Of a DNA stretch of 7,614 bases, positions 1 to 4,873 are shown one piece after another (the stretch's first letter is position 1; each line of letters starts with the position of its first letter). Source of the DNA: JAADDG01 sp964450755 (lineage in GTDB: Bacteria; Campylobacterota; Campylobacteria; Campylobacterales; JAADDG01). The notes under the pieces were generated by a model. It did not search any database, was not told the DNA's origin, and was given only the letters and a program-made list of their open reading frames with translations. Location: contig CAYVDJ010000103.1 in NCBI GenBank assembly GCA_964450755.1, positions 1 through 7,614 of the forward strand, written 5' to 3'. The position numbers and the translations under genes were made by a program.

Positions 1-1013
1 TCTATCCATTTTTGGGCTATCCTCACCGCATTTGTAGCCGCTCCGACTCTTACCTGATCTGCCACACACCAAAAATGCAAAATATTATCCTGAAAATTAT
101 CCTTTCTTATTCTTCCTACATAGGTAAAATCCGTATCGGTAGCAATAATCGGCATAGGATAGATGTTGTTGGAAGGGTCATCTATGACTTTTAGATTTTT
201 CCCCTCCTCCAAAACCGCAACGGCTCTTGGAAGGTCAATATCATTTTCAAAAGTAACGCTGACAGCTTCACTGTGGCTTCTAAGGACGGGAACTCTTGCG
301 CATGTGGCACTTACGGCTATATTTTTATGTAAAATCTTTTGGGTTTCATTAACCATCTTCATCTCTTCTTTCGTATAACCGTTATCCATAAATTTATCTA
401 TATGGGGGATTACATTCAAAGCTATTTGGTGAACAAAAGCATTATGCTCACTCTCATCAAGCTTGAAAGCGAAAAAATCCTGCATCTGTTTCACAAGTTC
501 TTCCATCCCCTTTTTACCTGCACCGCTGACCGCCTGATATGTGGCTACATCCACCCTTTTTATGCCAAAAGCATCATCCAAAGGTTTAAGAGCCTGAACC
601 ATTTGTATAGTGGAACAGTTGGGATTTGCTATGATTCCTCTCTCTTTCCATGCGGCTATATCCTGAGGATTGACTTCTGGAACAACCAAAGGAATATCCG
701 GATCCATTCTGAAATGGCTGGTGTTGTCTATAACAACCGCTCCCGACTCTGCGGCAAATTTCGCATAATGGGCGGAGATGGAACCACCGGCACTGAAAAA
801 GGCTATATCAACTTCATGCTCGTCAAATACACTCTCTGTCAGCTCTTTTACTTTATAATATTTACCTTTGAATTCTATCTCTTTTCCCGCACTGTTGGCA
901 CTTGCCAAAGGCAGAATCTCTGCTGTGGGAAAATCGCTCTCTTGTAGTACTTTAAATATCTCTTCTCCGACGGCACCGGTAGCACCTGCTACGGCGATAT
1001 TGTATCTTCTCAT
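1..1013 (-). CDS. asd: Aspartate-semialdehyde dehydrogenase, 3' end cut by window edge
   Basis: This enzyme reduces 4-aspartyl phosphate to aspartate semialdehyde with NADPH, the shared step toward lysine/diaminopimelate, threonine and methionine, in the cytoplasm. I translated it by hand from the ATG at 1013-1011; 337 codons are visible. The N-terminus has the NADP-binding motif AGATGAVGEE (residues 9-18). The acyl-enzyme cysteine is Cys133 in NPNCSTIQ. SGAGKKGMEE follows at about 163-172 and RSHSEAV, with the likely acid/base His, at about 245-251. The visible end, VGAATNAVRIAQKW, is close to the usual C-terminus, so probably only about 5-10 residues are missing. The start codon shares four bases (ATGA, 1013-1010) with the stop of the upstream regulator gene, which suggests translational coupling. 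The reading frame is intact throughout. Identity is secure; the exact end lies outside the window. Confidence 0.96.
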   Translation of the reverse strand, partial: MRRYNIAVAGATGAVGEEIFKVLQESDFPTAEILPLASANSAGKEIEFKGKYYKVKELTESVFDEHEVDIAFFSAGGSISAHYAKFAAESGAVVIDNTSHFRMDPDIPLVVPEVNPQDIAAWKERGIIANPNCSTIQMVQALKPLDDAFGIKRVDVATYQAVSGAGKKGMEELVKQMQDFFAFKLDESEHNAFVHQIALNVIPHIDKFMDNGYTKEEMKMVNETQKILHKNIAVSATCARVPVLRSHSEAVSVTFENDIDLPRAVAVLEEGKNLKVIDDPSNNIYPMPIIATDTDFTYVGRIRKDNFQDNILHFWCVADQVRVGAATNAVRIAQKWI

Positions 1014-2368
1014 TCAACCACCTCTATTTCATATTTTTTTATCTTTTTTTCCAAACTTCTCATGCTCATTCCAAGCGTCAGAGCAGACTGTTTGAGATCA
1101 TAGTCAAAATTTTCTAAAACTTCGATAATAAGCTCTTTTTCCATAACATTTATATCTCTTTTAAGCTTTCTGCTCTCCAAAAAGAGATCCTCTTTTGTTA
1201 TCGTGTCGTTTTCACTCAAAATCGCCGCTCTTTCCACAACCGATATCAACTCTCTGACATTTCCCGGCCATTTGTAGTTTAAAAGCTCTTTTTTTGCCTC
1301 TTCACTTATATTTTTCTCATCAAATCCGTACTTTTTGCAAACGCTTATGAGAGTTTTGTTTGCTATATCCAAAATCTCCTCTCTTCTCTCTCTAAGAGGC
1401 GGAATTTTGACAGGAATTGTATTTAGTCTGTAATAGAGATCTTCTCTAAACTCTTTTTTATCGATCTTTTGACGGATATTTGCGTTTGTTGCAGATACTA
1501 TCCTGACATCTATCTTTACAGGTTTTCCTCCGCCAACTCGTACGATCTCTTTTTCCTGCAAGACTCTTAATATTTTTGATTGTAAAGAGAGTGGCATCTC
1601 TGCTATCTCATCCAAAAAAAGTGTTCCTGTATGGGCAAGTTCAAACAACCCCTTCTTTTTGGAAGTGGCATCGGTAAAAGCTCCCTTTTCGTAACCGAAA
1701 AGTTCGCTTTCAAGAAGATTATCGGGAATTGCCGCCATATTTATAGCGATAAAAGGTTTGTCGTATCTTGGGGAGTTTTGATGAATAAATTTCGCAAAAA
1801 GCTCTTTACCAACACCGCTTTCTCCAAGAAGAAGCACAGAAGCATCAGTTTTTGCCGCTTTGGATGTCAGGTTTAAAATGTATTGGAGTTTTGGAGAAGT
1901 TCCGTAAAAAAGCTCTCTTCTGTCGCTCTTTTTTCGTCTTTCTATCTTTATCTCTCTTTTATCCTCTTTTCCTACCCGCCTGTCCTCTCTTTTTCTTTTG
2001 TTTCCTATCGGTTTTATGCTTTGAAGCTGTTCAACTCTCTTTATAGCCTGAACCAAAGTATCCACTTCAAAAGGTTTGGTCAGAAAATCTTTCACGCCAA
2101 GCCTTAAAAGCTCTATCGCAAGATTTAGATCGGCATTGCCCGTTATGATGATGATATCAAACTCTCCGCCAAGATCCTTTATAAACTCCACACCGTTTTT
2201 TTTGGGCATATTGATATCGGTAACGATAAGATCAAAACTCTCATCTATCTTTTCAAGAGCATCTATGGCATTTTTAAAAGTAGAGATATCAAATTCTTTA
2301 TACTCTTTAAGTGCGATTTCGAGAGATTTTCTCATATTGATATCATCTTCTACAACGGCTATTTTCAT
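1010..2368 (-). CDS. flgR: Sigma-54-dependent response regulator, probable FlgR
   Basis: This is an NtrC-family activator of sigma-54 RNA polymerase, 452 residues long. An N-terminal receiver domain (about 1-115) has acidic D8/D9, phospho-acceptor D51 in VTDINMP, and K98 in TKPF. A very charged linker (about 124-152), rich in Lys, Arg and Glu, follows. The AAA+ domain (about 155-395) has Walker A GESGVGKE (182-189), the sigma-54 contact loop GAFTDA (229-234), Walker B LFLDE (250-254) and likely Arg fingers in LRERRE. A Fis-type helix-turn-helix (about 405-450) ends the protein. In Campylobacterota, FlgR with its kinase FlgS activates mid-class flagellar genes (family knowledge). The FlgR name rests on the receiver sequence and on the flgP-flgQ-flgR-asd order. 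The ATG at 2368 has AGGA five bases upstream. The gene overlaps asd by four bases. The fifth contact-loop residue is Asp rather than the classical Gly. Confidence 0.9.
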   Translation of the reverse strand: MKIAVVEDDINMRKSLEIALKEYKEFDISTFKNAIDALEKIDESFDLIVTDINMPKKNGVEFIKDLGGEFDIIIITGNADLNLAIELLRLGVKDFLTKPFEVDTLVQAIKRVEQLQSIKPIGNKRKREDRRVGKEDKREIKIERRKKSDRRELFYGTSPKLQYILNLTSKAAKTDASVLLLGESGVGKELFAKFIHQNSPRYDKPFIAINMAAIPDNLLESELFGYEKGAFTDATSKKKGLFELAHTGTLFLDEIAEMPLSLQSKILRVLQEKEIVRVGGGKPVKIDVRIVSATNANIRQKIDKKEFREDLYYRLNTIPVKIPPLRERREEILDIANKTLISVCKKYGFDEKNISEEAKKELLNYKWPGNVRELISVVERAAILSENDTITKEDLFLESRKLKRDINVMEKELIIEVLENFDYDLKQSALTLGMSMRSLEKKIKKYEIEVVE

Positions 2369-2388
2369 TGAGTTCCTAAATATATTTA

Positions 2389-2418
2389 ATTATCTTTTAA
2401 GGGTGCTAATAATAGCAA
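2389..2418 (-). promoter_or_regulatory. Candidate sigma-70 promoter for flgR
   Basis: On the minus strand a TTGCTA box (2418-2413) is followed after 18 bases by GATAAT (2394-2389), which is 5/6 to the -10 consensus. Initiation near 2382 would give a very short leader before the flgR ATG at 2368. The boxes lie inside the displaced flgQ tail. A promoter here would make sense because the upstream head-repeat gene ends in a hairpin that could stop readthrough. In AT-rich DNA such matches arise easily, so this is tentative. Confidence 0.27.
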
Positions 2419-2455
2419 AATCATCATTAAACTCAACTGTTACGCTAAAAAATTC
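2390..2455 (-). pseudogene. Displaced, truncated copy of the flgQ 3' end
   Basis: Read on the minus strand, 2455-2390 encodes 21 residues and a TAA stop, including VTVEFNDDFAIIS. The intact flgQ ends with VKVEFNDDFAVIS. Over 30 bases (2408-2437 against 4022-4051) 28 match, and the copies are in the same orientation and frame. Similarity fades upstream of 2455, just before the hairpin of the head-repeat gene, and weakens after CTT near the stop. The fragment has no start codon and cannot be an independent gene. It lies between the head-repeat gene and flgR, where the end of flgQ would be expected in the uninterrupted arrangement. It may be retained because it carries flgR upstream signals. The duplication is directly visible; how it arose is inference. 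Confidence 0.82.
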
Positions 2456-2465
2456 AAAAGAGAGA

Positions 2466-2483
2466 GGGAGCCAAAAAGCTCCC
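2466..2483 (-). terminator. Hairpin after the head-repeat/S74 gene
   Basis: A perfect 6-bp stem, GGGAGC and GCTCCC, encloses a 6-base loop. It starts about 15 bases after the stop of the 467-residue gene. On the minus strand it is followed by a pyrimidine-rich run (CTCTCTCTTTT) and then a T run a few bases later, so the U-tract is imperfect. It is GC-rich against very AT-rich surroundings, which favours a real rho-independent or attenuating structure. It separates the inserted gene from flgR. Confidence 0.55.
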
Positions 2484-2497
2484 CTATAAAAGAGATT

Positions 2498-3901
2498 TTA
2501 TTTTTTAAGAAGAAGTTTTTCAAGCTTTTCTATACGCTTTTCAAGTTCTTCTATCTTCTTTTCATCTGCTTTTCTCATCTCATAGAGTGTTTTAATGGAA
2601 ATAAGAGCGATACCATCGGGGTCAATTGTGCTTATGGATTTGTCACTGTTTCCTAATTTAAAAATGGCATAAAAATCCTGTGAAAAAGGACCTATATGTT
2701 TTATATTTTTATTTTGGTTTTTATAATTCCATTTCATAACAGGAAGATGAGATAATTTTTCCAATATCTCTTTACCATCAACTTTCTCATAATTTTCTTT
2801 TTTGTTTTTGTCGCTTATGGTATTCCACGCGCCGTCTCCGTGATTTAAATAAACTCCGCTTGATACTCCGCTGTCTGTAAAAAGTTTATAGCCGTTGTTA
2901 AAAAAACCGACAAACTGGTTATTTACCGAACTGTAAAAAGTTTTACCAATACTGCTACTATCGGAGAAAGCTACTATACCATCTCCTTCAAAATGCATAT
3001 TTCTGCCAAAAACAAAAGAGTATTCACCACTTACATTATTGTCTTTTCCCCCTGCTATTGCTGAATAGTTGCCAATTGCCATATTATTATAGCCTCCTGC
3101 CACAACGGAAGAATGTCCCGATGCTGTATTGGAAGATCCTCCTCCGACAAAAGACCAGTCTCCTGATGCCGTGTTACCGCTTCCTCCTGCAACGGTAGCA
3201 GGATAATACCACCACATATGAAGAAATGAATCGTAAATTTCATCGCCACTTGCTTTATTATTATAACCGCCTCCGACAACATCATATCGGTATTCGGTAC
3301 TGTTGGCATTTCCTCCGCCTATGACACTGTAATCGCTTTTTGCCTTGTTTGCTTTGCCGCTTCCTATGAAAGAACCCAAGCCACTTGCAATATTTCCATA
3401 TCCTCCCGAAACCACTGCCGTATATCCCGTTGCTTTATTGGAATTACCCCCGCTTATATTGGCACCTTCTCCACTTGCCTCGTTATTTACGCCACCGGCA
3501 ACAGTTGATTGTTTACCGGTTGCTCTGTTGTTATATCCTCCTATAACAACCGTAGAATATTCCGAAGCTATATTTTTTATTCCGGCACCTATATAAGAAC
3601 CTTCACCACTTGCCTGATTATTTGCCCCTCCAACAATAGTTGACTGTTTGCCACTTGCTTTATTCTCATAACCGGCAGTAATCAACGAATAAAAACTGTT
3701 TGCATTGTTTCTGATACCTCCTCCGATAAAAGCTCCATCTCCGTCGGCATGATTATCATATCCTCCGCCAACAACGGCAATTGATCCTGTTGCGCTATTC
3801 ATATTGCCGCTTAAAACATCACCGGCATTTGATGAAACCGCACACAATGTCATTGCCAAAACTGTACTTAACACTATATTTGCATTTTTGAAAGTTTTCA
3901 T
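2498..3901 (-). CDS. Exported head-repeat protein with C-terminal peptidase S74 chaperone domain
   Basis: This is a 467-residue protein. A Sec signal peptide (hydrophobic about 8-22, probable cleavage after SNA, residue 26) is followed by about 17 repeats of 14-15 residues (about 41-303), such as VAGGYNNMASG-type units. These are typical of YadA/Hep_Hag trimeric adhesin heads. A linker rich in Gly, Ser and aromatics (about 304-360) comes next. A peptidase S74/endosialidase-chaperone domain (about 361-443) has the ISDKNKKEN motif (candidate catalytic S363-D364), WNYK and HIGPFSQDF. A Lys/Glu-rich coiled coil ends the protein (about 444-467). In this family the C-terminal domain drives trimer folding and may cleave itself off before that Ser (family knowledge). 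There is no YadA beta-barrel anchor, so it is not a classical type V autotransporter. AAGGAG lies five bases before the ATG. It interrupts the conserved flgQ-flgR neighbourhood. Adhesion, matrix or shielding roles are possible; the function is unknown. Confidence 0.88.
   Translation of the reverse strand: MKTFKNANIVLSTVLAMTLCAVSSNAGDVLSGNMNSATGSIAVVGGGYDNHADGDGAFIGGGIRNNANSFYSLITAGYENKASGKQSTIVGGANNQASGEGSYIGAGIKNIASEYSTVVIGGYNNRATGKQSTVAGGVNNEASGEGANISGGNSNKATGYTAVVSGGYGNIASGLGSFIGSGKANKAKSDYSVIGGGNANSTEYRYDVVGGGYNNKASGDEIYDSFLHMWWYYPATVAGGSGNTASGDWSFVGGGSSNTASGHSSVVAGGYNNMAIGNYSAIAGGKDNNVSGEYSFVFGRNMHFEGDGIVAFSDSSSIGKTFYSSVNNQFVGFFNNGYKLFTDSGVSSGVYLNHGDGAWNTISDKNKKENYEKVDGKEILEKLSHLPVMKWNYKNQNKNIKHIGPFSQDFYAIFKLGNSDKSISTIDPDGIALISIKTLYEMRKADEKKIEELEKRIEKLEKLLLKK
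2993..3781 (-). repeat. Coding tandem head repeats, 15-residue unit and 45-residue super-repeat
   Basis: These 789 bases encode about 17 degenerate copies of a 45-bp (15-residue) unit with the pattern small-V/I-xGGxxNxASG. A higher-order period is visible. The GGY(N/D/E/G)N variant recurs at Tyr48, 78, 123, 168, 213 and 271. The spacings are 30, 45, 45, 45 and 58 residues, so three units make a 135-bp block. The last interval carries a non-repeat insert at residues 221-234 (3200-3241) and one shortened unit. The protein-level pattern is clear and the DNA copies are divergent, so this is an old repeat rather than a fresh expansion. Confidence 0.85.
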
Positions 3902-3906
3902 AATAA

Positions 3907-3944
3907 CTCCTTACAAATAAATTTTCACTTTTTTATATATTATA
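3907..3944 (-). promoter_or_regulatory. Candidate sigma-70 promoter and ribosome binding site of the head-repeat gene
   Basis: A perfect TATAAT lies at 3944-3939 on the minus strand, with an AT-rich upstream region and no clear -35 box, which is common in Campylobacterota. A strong AAGGAG site (3912-3907) sits five bases before the ATG at 3901. Initiation near 3932 would give a leader of about 30 bases. No GG-N10-GC sigma-54 signature is present in this gap, so the gene appears to be controlled independently of the flagellar unit. Confidence 0.5.
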
Positions 3945-3994
3945 ATCCTTTTATCATAAATATAAAATAAATTTAATATTTTTAAAAAAATTTT

Positions 3995-4390
3995 CTATTG
4001 TATCATCTTTGAAAGGCTTGAAATAACAGCAAAATCATCATTGAACTCAACTTTCACTCTGACAAACGGTATCTTCATCACTTCTGTTTGGGATATAAAA
4101 AGGGAGTTTTGATCTAAAAAGTCATTTATGAAAACATCTCTTTTATAAAGACATTCCAATACCTCTTCTTTATGGGAGCGTAAAAATATTAAAGGTTTTT
4201 TATCACTGTTTTTATATTTTATTTTGCAAAGAGGGGTGAAATTTCCCTCGCTTTTTGTCATAGCGGGGGATACAAAATAGCGATAATCAACAACCGTATG
4301 ATTTTTTACATACAGTTCATATCCTACTATATACTCATCCGATGCAAAAAGAAGAAGAGGAAAGAAGAGAAAAAATCTAATTGTTATAAT
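3995..4390 (-). CDS. flgQ: Flagellar motility protein FlgQ
   Basis: This is a small exported protein of about 131 residues. The N-terminus is IRFFLFFPLLLFA followed by SDEY, a convincing signal peptide. The mature part is about 115 residues with no recognisable catalytic motif and ends in VEFNDDFAVIS and a short tail. In C. jejuni, FlgQ is needed together with FlgP for motility and for FlgP stability or localisation (family knowledge). The assignment rests mainly on its place between flgP and flgR. The first in-frame ATG (4261) would remove the signal peptide and has no Shine-Dalgarno. No ATG, GTG or TTG exists between the upstream in-frame stop (4405-4403) and 4261. I therefore place the start at ATT 4390-4388, nine bases after GAGGG and inside the flgP end (14-base overlap). 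A second copy of its 3' end lies at 2455-2390. Confidence 0.75.
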   Translation of the reverse strand: MITIRFFLFFPLLLFASDEYIVGYELYVKNHTVVDYRYFVSPAMTKSEGNFTPLCKIKYKNSDKKPLIFLRSHKEEVLECLYKRDVFINDFLDQNSLFISQTEVMKIPFVRVKVEFNDDFAVISSLSKMIQ

Positions 4391-4811
4391 AAAGATATTC
4401 CCTCAAAAGATTTTTGCTTATCTTTAGCTCCATCATAACACGATAGAGGTCTTGTTTGTAAGAGTTGTTTATGATATTGGCATTTTTTATGATGGCGCTG
4501 ACTTGTGTTACAATCCTCGAATCTTTAAGTACAGCATCTTTTACGCTCTCTTTGGCACTGAGTTTTATACCGTAGAGTTTTTCTCCAAGCTGTCTGTACG
4601 CATCCGCAACCGCCGCCCGTTTTGCCAAAACCATTGCCTGTGTGGGAGAGATGGCATTTTGCGGAGCTACACCTTCTCCTATAACAGATAAAACAACTAT
4701 ATCGTTTTTTGGGCAGGAGACTCTTTTTGCAGGTTGTTGGGAAGCAAAAGGTTGTGCACATCCGCTGAAAAATATAAAAACTGCAAGGAGGAACAAAAAC
4801 TGCTTTTTCAT
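4377..4811 (-). CDS. flgP: Flagellar outer-membrane lipoprotein FlgP
   Basis: This is a 144-residue lipoprotein. The signal peptide has a lipobox ending FFSGC, with lipidated Cys18. The mature part contains the LPP20-type pattern, including SVIGEGVAPQ (about 43-52) and an Ala-rich helix AMVLAKRAAVADAYRQL. The C-terminus is rich in basic and aromatic residues. In Campylobacter, FlgP builds the large basal disk around the flagellar motor under the outer membrane, which helps produce high torque (family knowledge). Its position between gyrA and flgQ matches the C. jejuni order. The ATG at 4811 has AAAAGGA about nine bases upstream. A sigma-54 promoter lies about 37 bases upstream of the start, so it is probably the first gene of a flgP-flgQ transcript. 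It overlaps flgQ by 14 bases if the ATT start holds. Confidence 0.9.
   Translation of the reverse strand: MKKQFLFLLAVFIFFSGCAQPFASQQPAKRVSCPKNDIVVLSVIGEGVAPQNAISPTQAMVLAKRAAVADAYRQLGEKLYGIKLSAKESVKDAVLKDSRIVTQVSAIIKNANIINNSYKQDLYRVMMELKISKNLLREYLYYNN
4400..4404 (-). promoter_or_regulatory. Ribosome binding site that decides the flgQ start
   Basis: GAGGG on the minus strand at 4404-4400, inside the flgP coding region, is nine bases upstream of the ATT at 4390-4388. It is the only good Shine-Dalgarno near the open frame that includes the FlgQ signal peptide, so it supports initiation at ATT rather than at the downstream ATG. Confidence 0.5.
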
Positions 4812-4847
4812 TGATCTAAATCCTTTTATAAAGTAATCAATTTTATT

Positions 4848-4866
4848 AAAGCAATTTTTATTCCAA
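4848..4866 (-). promoter_or_regulatory. Sigma-54 promoter of flgP-flgQ
   Basis: The minus strand reads TTGGAA, six bases, then TTGCTTT. GG (4864-4863) and GC (4852-4851) are separated by exactly 10 bases, the invariant sigma-54 -24/-12 layout. The flanking bases also fit the form described for Campylobacter and Helicobacter flagellar promoters. It starts seven bases after the gyrA stop. Initiation near 4840 would give a leader of about 28 bases before flgP. The activator is plausibly the FlgR-type regulator encoded downstream in this window. Confidence 0.82.
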
Positions 4867-4873
4867 AATCAGA

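Noticed and set aside
339..947. A 202-residue plus-strand open frame
   Set aside because: It lies wholly inside asd on the opposite strand, shows no family motif, and the minus-strand reading has a clear catalytic Cys motif and intact enzyme sequence.
3055..3309. An 84-residue minus-strand frame within the head-repeat gene
   Set aside because: It is a second frame through the repetitive coding region. Its apparent openness comes from the repeated codons, and it has no start signal or recognisable protein sequence.
2993..3781. Regular repeats that could suggest a CRISPR array
   Set aside because: The period is a multiple of three, units are degenerate at DNA level, no unique spacers exist, and the region is a single open frame with a Hep_Hag-type protein repeat.
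3839..3845. Cys20 of the head-repeat protein as a lipidation site
   Set aside because: The residue before Cys is Leu and the context MTLC does not fit a lipobox. A signal peptidase I site after SNA fits better.
2498..3901. Classical type Vc trimeric autotransporter
   Set aside because: The C-terminus is an S74 domain plus charged coiled coil, with no beta-barrel anchor strands and no terminal aromatic residue.
3946..3994. Terminator after flgQ
   Set aside because: The gap is only A/T runs with no GC-containing stem, so no convincing hairpin could be drawn.
4834..4861. Sigma-28 promoter upstream of flgP (TAAA, 15 bases, then ATTGATTA)
   Set aside because: Only about half of the -10 consensus matches, while the overlapping sigma-54 element is nearly perfect.
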